The translations under genes were made by a program, and so were the position numbers. Below the pieces are notes generated by a model. That model saw nothing but the letters and a program-made list of their open reading frames with translations. It searched no databases and was not told the DNA's origin. From NCBI GenBank assembly GCA_019918135.1, contig WBZZ01001754.1, positions 102,501 to 166,500 on the forward strand: 64,000 nucleotides of DNA. The letters run 5' to 3'. This stretch comes from Paulinella micropora (Eukaryota; Cercozoa; Imbricatea; Euglyphida; Paulinellidae). Below, piece by piece: positions 32,239 to 43,300 of the stretch; the first letter of the stretch is position 1; every line of letters begins with the position of its first letter.

Positions 32239-33133
32239 ATGTCCTTTACAATAAGCAATCTTGAAGACGAAAAGCGAACGAAAAAAAAATTCCTTCTTCG
32301 TGTCTCCTCAAGTGATAAAACAGAATCAAAATCCGCTTCTACTCACAATGGCCGTTTTGTTGTTGATCTCCGAGCAACTGGGCGTAATATTGATATAATT
32401 AGTGCTTATGTCGTAAAGAGTATCTCTATCCCAAATGTTTTCCCAAATATACCGAGTTATGCCAACACTCTCACATTGATTAAAACAACTGGATCCGCTA
32501 CAAAAACGGCAATCGTAACAGAAAATCAATACACCATTGATACATTTATTACCGCCCTTCAAACTGCAATATTCAGCAATGACCCCCAACTCTGTAGTTA
32601 TAACTTTGAACTCCGTTAATAAGTTGAATTTCGCATTCACTGGTGATACGTATGCTTTTGATTACGATAAAAGCACAATCAGAGATAAGATAGGAACTGC
32701 TGATATTTCAGCCGCGGCGAGTGCCACAATGCAATCCATAGTCAATCTAATTGGTGAAACAGCAGTTTATGTGCATAGCCGTGCATTGAATCAGTCTGGT
32801 TTAGTTGAAGCAAATGGCAATTTCTCTGTCGTTGGTAAATGCAATTTAGATAAGCCCTATGGAGTCCAGTGCTACTTTGAATCATCAAACGATGTTGCCG
32901 ATTATGTGCCATTTAATACAACGAAAAGTTTAAGGTCTATTGATATTGTTATTACAAATGCGAGTGGTGAAGTTTTGGAGGTTCCTGTCAATTTTGAAGT
33001 TTCAATTCTCCTCAAGGCGTATCATGCTAAAAAAAAAGAAAGAATACATAAATATAATGACATTCATAGAAAATTTAGATACACTATTCACTCTAATCAA
33101 AAACATCAACTTACGACGGCAGCGACAACATAA
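32239..33133 (+). pseudogene. PLV minor capsid (penton) protein
   Basis: It starts MSFTISNLEDEKRTKKKF after an AT-rich promoter-like stretch. The motif LLRVSSSDKTESKSASTHNG with VKSISIPNVFPNI shortly after matches the N-terminal strand region of PLV and virophage penton proteins, single jelly-rolls that occupy the five-fold vertices. The C-terminus has a Lys-rich helix. It follows the major capsid gene as in most PLVs. It is damaged in about one or two places. Confidence 0.7.
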
Positions 33134-33285
33134 ATATCTAATCCCCTGCGGTGTCAATATAAGAAAAATCACGCACCTATAACAGAAAAATTCATCAAGG
33201 ACAGGGATTTTGAATACATTAAAAAAATGTCAATAGAGATACAAAATAAAGTTGATAAATAAGCATAAATAAAGTATTTTTTTGT

Positions 33286-33562
33286 TTAAATCTGATCTTC
33301 AATCCAGTTTAATGAAGCGTAAATATTAGCAGTTCCACCGCTTGTATTTTGTGCGGATATGGTAAATTTCTTACTTGGTCCTATCTTGATATTATATTGA
33401 GACAAATCAATATATATTGATGAACCACCAGATAATACATATGTAAATATCACACTTCCACCCGTTCTTGTAGTCCCTACTGTATCTACTTCAACCAATG
33501 ATGTAGCGGTATCGTAATTTGAATAAGAAGGTGTTCCTCCCAATGTGGTATAAGAATAATTC
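33286..33562 (-). pseudogene. PLV beta-rich virion protein, C-terminal part, cut by GC-rich block 2
   Basis: A Thr/Ser/Gly-rich, beta-strand-rich segment ends ASLNWIEDQI. On its upstream side coding runs straight into GC-rich DNA at about 33563. A minus-strand gene of similar character, starting MNLFGQS, ends at the other edge of that block (45411-46335), so block 2 sits within or beside this gene. Its start resembles the gene at 5518-6147. Confidence 0.5.
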
Positions 33563-33973
33563 GTCGACGCAGGCCCCGAGCACGTTCACCGCCGCACGGT
33601 AACCGTCCGCCAGGTCCACCCCTTGGCCCCGCAGCTCCTCGGCCGGCACCTGGTAAGCCCGGTGGAAGGTGAGTTCGCGCACCAGGCGGACCAGCACCTC
33701 GGTCGTAGCGCTTAGCCTGTCCAGCTCGGCGCGCAGCTGGGGGGTTTCGGCGTCGTCGCCCGGCCGCTCCGCGCGCCCGCGCGGGCGCAGAGCGCGCTGG
33801 CGGGCCCCGCCCTCCGGCCTGCCCTCCGGCCTGCCCTCGGGCTCGCCCCCGGGTTTGCCCTCGCCCCCGGGCCCGGGCCGGCCCTCGGGCCTGTGTACCA
33901 ATCCCCCCGCGCGCGACTTCCACGTGCGCAACAACGACGCAAAGGTCTCGGGGGCCGGGCGTTCCGTCGTCAT
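33563..33973 (-). CDS. Coiled-coil protein, 3' end lost at junction
   Basis: The ATG at 33973 (MTTERPAPETFASLLRTWKS) opens a frame with a Gly/Glu/Arg/Pro repeat region (GEPEGRPEGRPEGG) at residues about 40-65. A Leu-heptad segment follows (LRAELDRLSATTEVLVRLVREL), then a short folded part that runs into PLV sequence at 33562. About 137 residues remain. No family is recognised. Its truncation at the edge of the block mirrors that of the lipase gene in block 1. Confidence 0.5.
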
Positions 33974-34326
33974 CAAGCTTACGGCCTGGTATTGATCGAG
34001 GCCACCGACGCCGGGGGCCCGGGGGGCCCGTGGGGGACCGGGGGGCCCCGGGGGGAGGGAGCGGGCGGAGCCACGGCCGGGGGGGGGGGGGGGCGGTTGC
34101 CCTGGCTCCCCCGCTCCCTCCCCCCTCCCTGACCCCGGCCGTGGTCGATGGCTCCGCCCCGCCCGCGACCCCCGACGCCCCCCCTCCCCTCCCCTGCCCG
34201 CGACCCCCGACGCCCCCCCCCCCCCCCCCCCCGCGCGGGCCCGGCGCGGGTCCGGCGCGGGTCCGGCTCGGGCCCGGCGGCTACCGGCCCTCCCCCCAGA
34301 AACCTCGCGTGCCAGGGCCACCACCC
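33974..34326. promoter_or_regulatory. Divergent intergenic region with G and C tracts
   Basis: This lies between the truncated coiled-coil gene and the kinase-like gene, which face away from each other. It contains a G run near 34085 and a C run near 34215, with GACCCCCGACGCCCCCC repeated near 34168 and 34203. No distinct promoter box is seen. Confidence 0.35.
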
Positions 34327-35598
34327 ATGCTCTGCACACCGAGCGCTACGCCGGCCCGCGGGCCGGCCCCCGGCGAGGCCCCCGGCGAGGCCCCGCTAGT
34401 GTACCTGGGCCCCGCCGCTACCCAGGCCGCCCTGCAGGCTCTGCACGGCCTGCCCGTGCTAGGCCAAGGCACGTACGGAGTCGTGTTCAGGCGGGGCCAG
34501 GGTTGTGCGGTGAAGCTGACCAGCGACTGCCAGCGCCTAGAGGAAGCGGGGTACCGGCGGCTGCATCGTCTGGGGGCCGGCCCCGCCCTGTACCAGCTCC
34601 AGGTCCTGGCCTGCGACGCCGCGCTGTCTTGGTCTAGGCTGCCGGACTCGGCCGGGGGCCCGGTGGCCCAGACGGTCAGGCTGCTGTTGGAGGCTAGGGG
34701 CTGCGACTGCCCGGCGGACCTGCCCGCCACCGTGGCCGCCGGCCACTGCTTGGTGCTGATTCACCTCGAGGAGTTCGACTGCGATCTCACGCGGTGGGGG
34801 TGCCCGCCGCGGGCCGAGACGTTTGCCACCGCCGTGCTGCAGCCGGTGGCCGGCCTGTTGCAGCGCCTGGTCCTCGGGGCCGGGCTGTTTCCGTTCGACC
34901 AGAAGCCCGCCAACGTGCTCCTGCGGCTGGGCCAGGCGGGGGACGAGTCGCCCGTGCGGCGCGTCGTGTTCACGGACCTGGACGATTCTACTCTCTGCAC
35001 CCTCCCGTCGCCGCGGCAGCAGACGTGCGACGCGGCGCTGCTGTACTTCCTGTGCACTTGCCCGGGCAGCCTCCCGCAGGCCCTGTGGCGCCTGCCCGGG
35101 TGGCGCGGCCAGGCGGGCACACCGCGCTTCTGCGCGGCCTGGGACGTGCTGCTCCACGAGTTGCTGCCGAGGGGCGGGTTTGAGTTCTGGACCATCTACG
35201 CCGTGGAGGCCCTGGACTGTGGCTGGGAGGCCTACCTCGACCTGCTGGGGCGGCACGTGAAGTCCAGCCGGCTCGCCAGCCACCGCCTTGTCAGCCGCCG
35301 GTGGTTGCAGGCGTTTCTGTACCGCCAGGGGCTGCGCCGCCACCGGCTGCGGGGCCAGCACTTCTGGGAGCCCCTGGCGTGCCGGAGCGCGAGCGAGGCG
35401 CTGGCCCGGCACGGCAGCCTGGAGGTCCTGCTCTTTTGTGCCAGGCGCCTCCTGGAACTGGATTCGGACGACTGCTGCTTGGGGGTCCAGACCCTGGCTA
35501 GCGTCGGTTGCGGGGGCTGGGCACGCCTGGCGGCGGGGTTGGTCGGCCCGCTCGCCCGGGCCAGGTTCGGGGCCAGGGCCTCGCCCGCGGGCCCCTGA
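34327..35598 (+). CDS. Divergent protein kinase-like protein
   Basis: Starting MLCTPSATPARG, the product is 423 residues. LGQGTYGVVFRRG at about residues 45-57 is a glycine-rich loop, followed by CAVKLT with the ATP-anchoring Lys. The catalytic loop reads FPFDQKPANVLLR, with Asp and Asn in place but without the HRD His/Arg pair. The metal-binding motif reads FTDLDDS rather than DFG. The C-lobe is long and Cys/Trp/Leu-rich. These features suggest a divergent kinase, possibly active because the Lys, catalytic Asp, Asn and metal-binding Asp are all present. Similar departures are known in kinases of large DNA viruses. It is followed 235 bp later by the seven-helix gene. Confidence 0.65.
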   Translation: MLCTPSATPARGPAPGEAPGEAPLVYLGPAATQAALQALHGLPVLGQGTYGVVFRRGQGCAVKLTSDCQRLEEAGYRRLHRLGAGPALYQLQVLACDAALSWSRLPDSAGGPVAQTVRLLLEARGCDCPADLPATVAAGHCLVLIHLEEFDCDLTRWGCPPRAETFATAVLQPVAGLLQRLVLGAGLFPFDQKPANVLLRLGQAGDESPVRRVVFTDLDDSTLCTLPSPRQQTCDAALLYFLCTCPGSLPQALWRLPGWRGQAGTPRFCAAWDVLLHELLPRGGFEFWTIYAVEALDCGWEAYLDLLGRHVKSSRLASHRLVSRRWLQAFLYRQGLRRHRLRGQHFWEPLACRSASEALARHGSLEVLLFCARRLLELDSDDCCLGVQTLASVGCGGWARLAAGLVGPLARARFGARASPAGP

Positions 35599-35833
35599 GC
35601 CACGCCCCCGCGCCGCTCCCTCCCCGCGCCGGCGCGGCGCCGGGGTGGCTCCCCCCCTGACACCTGCTCCCTCTCCCCCGTCCCACCCGCTCGTGTTGTC
35701 TCTCGTGTTCGTTTTTTTGACCGCTGTTCTTCCCTTTCCCCCCCCTCGCCACTGCTGCTCCCGTCCGGACCGCGGGAGCCCACGAGTGGGGAGGAAGAGG
35801 GGGGTCTTACTATCACTCTGGCCTGCCTGTGGT

Positions 35834-36529
35834 ATGTACGTCAGCTTCTGGCCCAGCCAGGCGGCGGGGCTCCTGGCGGGCAGCTTCCTGGCGTTGCTGT
35901 GCCGTGGTCAAACGGACGGGTGGCGCGGCGCCATCCTGTTGCTGCTGACAGGCTCGGCCTGGGTCCGCACGTTGGCGCTGGAGGAGGTGCGAGAGTGCCC
36001 GGGGGTGCCCTGGGCGCTCGAACCCCGCTGGACATGGGCGCTGGACTGCCTAGGCTGGGGGTGCCTCACGGTGGGGAGCAGTGGCGGCGCGGCGCTCGGC
36101 TGGCTGCTGGCCGGCACGGGAGTCCTGTGCCTGCCCCTGCTAGACGGAGCCCCCCCCGCCGCCACCCCCGCCCTGCTGGGGACACTGACGGCCCTGCTGG
36201 CCGGGTTGCTCTACTCGCAGCGCCTGGCGCACGGCCGCGCGGCCGCCCTCTGCTGGTGGGCGGGCTGGACCCTGTGGTGGTGTGCTTACTATACCGCCGG
36301 GCGGGGCCGGGTCGCCTGGGGCCTGGCCTCGGCGGGCCTGCAGGGGTGGTGCCTGGCCGCCCTGCTAGCCGCGGCCCGGCCCGTCGGGCGGCCCCTGCCG
36401 CCCGTCTATGTCGCGGCCCGCGACGTGGCCCCGGCGCCGGAGGCCGGCGGGCGGGAGGAGGCGGGCACGGGCTACAAGGATGACGTGGCCCCCGTGGTAG
36501 GCCTCCAGCGCATCACCAGCTACCTGTAG
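35834..36529 (+). CDS. Seven-helix membrane protein with some rhodopsin-like features
   Basis: The frame has 231 codons and starts MYVSFWPSQAAG. Seven hydrophobic segments can be placed at about residues 8-22, 32-50, 66-84, 87-108, 113-133, 138-158 and 164-185. Helix 3 begins PRWTWALDCLGW, reminiscent of the R-[YW] start of helix C in microbial rhodopsins and heliorhodopsins. Helix 6 has WAGWTLWWCAYY, like their Trp/Tyr-rich helix F. No Lys is present in helix 7, so a retinal Schiff base is not possible at the usual site; the only late Lys is in the cytoplasmic tail (GYKDD). AATAAA at 36733 lies downstream. It could instead be an unrelated seven-helix receptor or transporter. Confidence 0.45.
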   Translation: MYVSFWPSQAAGLLAGSFLALLCRGQTDGWRGAILLLLTGSAWVRTLALEEVRECPGVPWALEPRWTWALDCLGWGCLTVGSSGGAALGWLLAGTGVLCLPLLDGAPPAATPALLGTLTALLAGLLYSQRLAHGRAAALCWWAGWTLWWCAYYTAGRGRVAWGLASAGLQGWCLAALLAAARPVGRPLPPVYVAARDVAPAPEAGGREEAGTGYKDDVAPVVGLQRITSYL

Positions 36530-37351
36530 CCGGGGCCCGGCGCGCCCGTACCCGCCGCTAGCTCCCCCGCCGCCCGGTGCGCTCGTGCTCGCCGGCCTGG
36601 CCCCGGCCGCGGTCTCTCTCCGCCGAGCGCAGGCTGAGGCGAGCACTTCCCCGGGAAGGCGTCTCTCACTCTGCGTGCGTTGCTCCGGGCCCGGCTAGAA
36701 TACTGCCCGCTGTGGTCTTGGGTCGTCGTCACAATAAAAACCACCGGATGCTTCGGAGGGCGCTGGATTCCCGGCCGGCTCAAGCTCCCGGCCGAGGCAC
36801 GGCACCTGTAACCTAAGCTAGAGACGGAAGGGCCAGAGAGGGGGCGGGTTGGCGTGCGCCCAGGGAGCAGAGCGGAGGTCTGGGCTTTCTTTTACTGTCT
36901 TGGTCGACGTGCCGTGCAGAGCCGGGCCTACTATTAAGCCGGATCTGTATGACGCCCCCGGGTGTACAGCTCGACGAGCGCTAGGGCCTCCGCCGCCTGG
37001 TGCGCCATCGCCCACCAGGAGGAAACCAGCGTGGAGCTTACTCTGTTCGGCGGCCCCGTCCTGAACACAGCTCCGGGGGCACGCACCACCCCGCGCGCCG
37101 GCCACGCCCTCCCCGGGGCGCGTTGGGGGGGGGGGGGGGGGGCGGCCCCGTCCGGCGTGCCGCGGCGGAGGGAAGGGGGAGGGGCTGGCCGGCCGACAGC
37201 CCCGCCCGCCACTCCTCCCTCCTCCCAGGGGTCTTCCCCCCTTCCATCTCCCCGTCCCGCGCGCGTCCGGCGCAGCGGCCGGGCCCTGGTGTCTGTGCAA
37301 AGTAGCAACTTAGAGTGGGTTAGGGTGCTCGGCTAGGCTTGGAGAGAGCAC
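36530..37351. other. Intergenic region
   Basis: AATAAA at 36733-36738 probably ends the seven-helix transcript. A G run lies near 37125. Frames on both strands here are Pro/Gly/Arg low-complexity shadows. I see no supported gene. Confidence 0.5.
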
Positions 37352-40300
37352 ATGCAGCGTCGTGTGCCTACGGGGCGCAGGCCCGCCCGCGCTCTGGCCC
37401 CGAGCCCCGACGTTCCTGGCTGGGTGTGGCTCCCGCTCTTGTGCGTGCTGTTAGTGCTGGCCGTGGTGCTGCCCTGGAGTGCCCGGCCGTCCGTCTGGGC
37501 GCCGCGGCGCGGGCGCTGCCGCGCGCGGGGCAGGCTCTGCCCCGCCGCGCCGTGCCCACCCGGGCGGCCGACCGCGTCGCCCAGCCCGCAGTCCGTGGTG
37601 TGCCAGCCGGAAACCTGCGAGCTGGGGCCCCGTCCTTGGCCGCTCGCCGCCCTCGGCCTGCTGCCGGAGGCCTGCCCGGCGTCCCCGCCGCCGGCCGCCG
37701 ATGAGGAGGACACGGCCGCCGTGCTCGCCTGGGGCGACGAGCCCTCCGTGGTGCAACTGGGCGCGGGCCGGGGCTGGGTGGCGGCGGCCGCCGCGCCGCG
37801 TCCGCCCCGGCCGCCCGTGGGCTTCGCCGTCTACGTGCAGACACCCGAGGTGTACGGGGCGAGCGACTACGATCTGCTGCGCGTGGCCTGGGTCCTGCTG
37901 GACGCGGCGGGCCTGCCCCTGCCGCCGGCCGGGGGTTCGGTGCGCCTGGCGTGGGCGTCGCCCCCGCCGGCCGGCGGGAGCTGCAGGACGAGGGCTGGTC
38001 CGCGGGCCCGGCCGCCGGCTTCGCCCGCGCGCGCGTGCCGCCGGCGGCCTTCGGGTCCTTCGGGGCCGGCGCGGCCGAGCGGACGGTGGTGGCGTCCCTG
38101 CAGGTGCCCGGCGCGCCCCCCGACTTCCGGCCGCCGCCGCCGCAGGAGTGGCGGGTGCGCCTGGTGCCCCCGCCGTGCCCGCCCGCCGGCTGCCGGCCGG
38201 CCCCGGCCGCGGACGGGTCGGGGCCGTACGTGCTGGCCGAGGCGCCATGGTGGCCGCTCGCCCCGGACAGCGAGTGGCGCGCCCGCCTGGTGCTGGCCCG
38301 CGAGCCGCCGCACGCGGACGTGCGGGGGGGGGACGCTCGTGTGGTGGGCCGAGGGCGCCGAGTACCTGGGCGTGGAGTGGGCCGCCGGCTTCGGGCCCGG
38401 CGCGGCGCCGCGGGCCGACGGCGAGCAGCTGACGGTGTCCTTTGTGGCGCTGGCGGCCGCCGCGCCCGGCGCCGCGGGCTACGCCCCCCTGGCCACCATC
38501 CGGTACCGGGCGGGCGCCGGCGCGCTGGTCCTGCACGGCCTGGTCGTGTCGCTTGTGTCCCGCGGCGCCGCCGGGCCGCGGCTGTTCGGGGCCAACACGG
38601 CCGTCGCGGTGAATGGCGAGCCGTCGCTGCGCGTGGCCCTGCGGCCGCCGTTCCTGGTGGGGGCCTACGCCGCGCCCGAGGGCCTGCCGGCGCTGCGGGG
38701 CCTGCCCTGCGGCGCCGGGTGCCCGGCCGGGGCCCGGCTGTGCCTGGTGCCCGTGTACAGCCACAGCCGCGCGGCCGACCACGAGCCCGGCCGGGTGGCC
38801 GCGCGGCGCTGCGAGGCGGCGCCGGGCCTGCGGGCGGCGGTGGACGAGGGGGGCTGCTGCGCCGTCACCAGCCGCAGCGCGGGCTGGCCCGCCGCCGCCT
38901 GGGTGTCGGCCGCGGCGGGCGACGACGGCGCGGCCCCGGGCGCCAACGTGACGTGGCCGGCCTGGTCCTTCGCCCCGGGCTCGCTGGCCCTCGAGGCCCG
39001 GCCCCCGCTCGTCCCCCCCGGCGGCTGGGCCCGGCTGGTGGCGACGGCGCAGCTGGGCCCGGGGGGCGGACGACGCTACGACGTGACCCCGCTGGTCCGG
39101 CTGTCGGCCACGGGCGGGCCCGGCCCGCTCACGCTCGGCGCGGGGGGGTGGGCGCGGGCCCCCGACGACGACGGCGCGGGCCAGTGGCTCGTGGCCGTGG
39201 ACGGCGGCGGGCCAGGGGCCGTGGCGCGCCTGGCGGCCGGGCCCGGCGCCAGCGACGAGCGCCTGGCGGCCGTCACGGTGCTGGGCCCGGCCGCCCGGGC
39301 CCGGTGGGGGGGGCCGCCGGGCGGGACCCAGGGGGAGCTGCGCTTCCGCGCCGCCGCCGCCTCCGCCTCCGCCGGGGGCCTGCTGGACTCCACCGGCGCT
39401 TGGGCCACGGCGCTCGTGTGGGCCGTGGACCCGTGCGGCCACTACCGCGACGTGTCGGCCGAGGCGTCGCTGGCCGGCCCCGGCGACGAATCGCTGCTGG
39501 TCTCGCGCTCGGACGCCGGCGGCTGGCAGTTGGTGCTGCCTGTCGGCGCCCCGCCGCTGCCGTGGGGCCCGCACCTGCGGGCGTCGTGGGGCGGCCAGAC
39601 GGCGCCGGGCTGGCTGCTGACAAGTCCCCCCCGCCCGGTGCGGCTCACCGTCGAGGTGGCGCACGCCGTGGCGCCGGCGGGCTCGGCCGCCACCTACGCG
39701 CCCGTGTCGGCCCCGGACTGCACGGACTGGCGGGCGCTGCTGTGGTTCGAGGGCGAGCCGGCGGCGTACGTGGTGACGGAGGACCCGCGCCTCGTCGGGC
39801 AGGCGGCCGGGGGCGTGGCGCTGCCCACCCCCGGCCGCGCCTGCGCGGAAGCCCTGGCACGGCCGGGGGCGGCGTGGCTGGAGGCGGCGTGGCCCGGCCT
39901 GCCCCCGGCGCGGGCGGACCTGGTGGTGTACGATCTGGTGGCGCTGGAGCTGCGGGCCGACTACTACGCACCCTTCGCTCGCGACCTGCGGGGCAGCCGC
40001 TCGCGACCTGCGAGCAGGGCGGGGCGCTGCGGCCCCTGCACTGCAGCCAGCTGTACTCGGCCGGCTGCCTCATGGCCCGGGGGCGCCTGAGCGCCGGCGC
40101 GCCCGCGGCGGAGGCCGACCTCAGCGCCCACGTGGGCCTGGACGGGCCGGGCGCGGACGGGGCAGTGCGCCTGGACGCCCGTCCACGCCCGGGCTGTGCC
40201 CGGCCGCTGCGGGCCGCCGCGCCCGGCACGAACGGCACGAACGGCACGACCGCGTGGCGCGCCCGCTTCCCCCCCGGCCCGGCGTGGCGGCTGGAGTCGT

Positions 40301-43300
40301 GCCCCGTGTCGGTGGCGGTGTCGACGGAGCCCTGGCCCGCCGTGGGCGCCAACGTGTCGTACGCGCCGGGCGGCGGCGCCGCCGCCGGGCCCTGGACCGT
40401 GCCCCGCGCGGGCGCCCGCCCCGACCCCGACGGCGTCCTGGTGCACTTCGAGGGCGGCTGGTGGCTGCGGCCCCTGGCGGACATGTCCCCCCCCGAGGCC
40501 GCGCAGCTGATCCGCTTCGGGCTGGACGACGGCACGCGGGCGGCCGTGGACCCGGCCACGGGGGCGCTGCGCCCCCGCCTGAACTCTTACCAAGTCAACA
40601 CGGCGTACGTGACGGTGCTGTGCCCCGCCAACACCAGCCGGGAGCTCAACGCGTCGGCGCCGGTGGCGCTCAACCTGGCGCCCGGCCCGTTCGAGGCCGG
40701 CTTCGGCGCCGCCGCGGGGGTGCCGTGCGCGGTGCAGGACTCCGTCGGGTGGCCCGGCCGGCAGGAGCTGTGGCTGCCCGTGACGTGCCACGCCGGCCCC
40801 GCGCGGCTCGCGTCCTGCCAGGTCGCGCTGTGCCTGGACGACCGCGCGTGGGACGTCGACCTGTTGCTGGCGGCGGTCGGCGAGGTCGGCGGCGCCTGCG
40901 ACGCGCTGCCGGCCTTCTGCCCCGAGAACCCGCACGGGCTGGACGTGCGCTTCGTGCTCGGCCGGGCCCCTAGCTACGAACCCCGCTTCTCCGAGCTGGG
41001 CTACGCGCGCTGGCTGTTCTGGCAGGTGCAGGCCCTGGACCCGGCGGCGCAGCGCGCGCTGAGTGGAGAGGTGCACGTGTGCACGCTGCGCCTGCCGCTG
41101 CGCTCCGGCGCGTCCGGCCGCTACGCGCTCACGGGGTTCTTGGTCCAGCTGCGCGCGCTCGACGCGGCCGGCTCCGCCGTCCACGACTGGACGGCCGCCG
41201 CGGGCCTGCCGCCCCTGGGCGCGTCCGAGGCCTACGTGGTGGTGGCCGGCAACACTACGCTGGCGGCCGGGTACGCGGCCGCCCCGTCGCTGCGGCGGCG
41301 GCGGCGCGCGCTGGCGGACGCGCCGGCGGACACGGGGCCCGCGCCCGTGGGGCCCTTCCCCACCGCGGGCAACACGGACGGCGACGGGCTCGTCTCGCTG
41401 AGCGACACGAGCCACATCGCGGCCGCGGCCGTGCACTTCGCCGCCACGGCCAACCGCTGGCTCGTGGACGGCGAGACCCCCGTCGGCTGCACGGGCTGTG
41501 GGTCCGCGGGGGGCGCCCTGCCCGCGTTCCGGTACGGCCGGGGGCCGCCGGACCCGGGCTTCCGGCCCCTGCTGCAGGCCTTGACGCCCAGCCTGCACCA
41601 CCTGAACCCGTACGAGGGGACGCCGCTGTACGAGCAATGGCCGCCGGACCCGTCGTCCGCCTACCGGCGCCAGCCCCAGCCCGCCTGGGGGCAGGCGTAC
41701 GACGCGCGGGACTATAACAGCAACTCGGTGGACGTGGAGTTCCACGCGCAGAGCGTGGGGGGGCTGGCCCGCCTGCTGGCCATCCACAGCCCCTGGGACC
41801 TGGTGGACGCGCTGCCCGACTGCGAGGACACGCGGGTGCGGCTCGTGGCGTACCTGAACCAGGTCGTGCAGGCGCCGCCCAACACGCTGCGGGCGGCGGA
41901 CTGCGCTAGCGGGGGGACCAGCGTCTGGTTCGGCCTCGACCTGCCGTGGGCGGACGTGAACGAGAGCAGTGCACGGCCGGGGGTCGAGCTGCGGCCGCCG
42001 GCGCCCGGGGACCCGTGGTGGTGGGCCGTGGCGGCGTGCGAGCGCGACGGGGTCTACGCCGCCGACTTCCGGCTCCACCGCTGGGACGGGCGGACGGCCT
42101 ACCGCGTGGCGTTGCAGGTCCGCACCCGCGCGGCCACGCAGCTGTACTTTGCGGCGGCCGGCGGCGGGCCGGGGCCCTTCCTGGCGGGCGAGTGGCCCCC
42201 GGCGGTAGCCTGTGTGCCGTCGGCTTCGGCCTCGCCCGGGCCTTCGGCTTCGGCCTCGTCCGCGCCCTCTGCTTCGGCCTCGCCCGGGCCGTCGGCCTCG
42301 GCCTCGCCCGGGCCGTCGGCCTCGGCCTCGCCTGGGCCCTCGGCCTCGCCCTCACCCTGGGCCTCGGCCTCGGCCTCCTCTACTGCCTCGTCCTCGGCCT
42401 CCTCTACGGCCTCTGCCTCCTCTACTGCCTCGGCCTCAGCCTCGTCCACTGCCTCGTCCTCGGCCTCGTCTACTGCCTCGTCTTCGTCTTCGGCCTCGCC
42501 CTCGTCTTCAGCCTCGCCTTCGGCCTCGCCTTCGTCTTCAGCCTCGTCTTCGGCCTCGTCTTCAGCCTCGCCCTCGTCTTCGGCCTCGCCTTCGTCTTCA
42601 GCCTCGCCTTCCTCCTCGTCTACTGCCTCGCCCTCGTCTTCGGCCTCACCCTCACCCTCATCCTCGTCCTCAGCCTCGTCTTCGGCCTCGCCCTCGTCTT
42701 CGTTCTCGCCTTCGGCCTCCTCCTCTTCCTCTGCCTCGTCCTCAGCCTCGCTGGGCTCGGCTTCGCGCTCGGCCTCGGCCTCGCCCACGCCCTGCCCCGC
42801 GCGGCCGCCGGAGTGCCCCGCCGCGCCCACCGGCCTGGCCGAGCCCTGGCTCGACCCCGCGGGCACGGCCTTCACGGTGCTGAGCGGGGCGCAGGCGGGG
42901 CGCCTCTCCTTCGTGGTGCGGGTGCCCAGCGACGGCTGGACCGCCCCGGCCCTGCGAGTCCAGTCCGCCAGCGCCTGCCACCTGCTGGCCACGGCGCGCG
43001 TGGCGGTGGCCGCCGGGGCGCCGGGCGGGAACCACACGGCGGGGGAGTGCCGCGTCGTCGACTACGAGGTGGACGCCAACGCCTCGTGTGTCTGCACCGG
43101 GGCGGGCGCCTGCGACCAGTGGGTGGGCGAGGTCGTCGTGGGCGCCGGCTGCGCCGTGGCCGACGTGCGGCTGCCCTTCTTCCTCCTGCTGCCGTGGCTC
43201 GAGCCCAACGTCTCGGTCACGTCGGGCCTGCCCGCGCCGGTGCGCGCCCTGTGCCTGAGCTGGGCCGTGCGGTGGGTCAGCAACCAGTCGCTCGCCTCCC

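Noticed and set aside
33893-34330. Plus-strand frames before the kinase-like ATG
   Set aside because: Gly/Pro low-complexity over G and C tracts; the glycine-rich loop distance fits a start at 34327.
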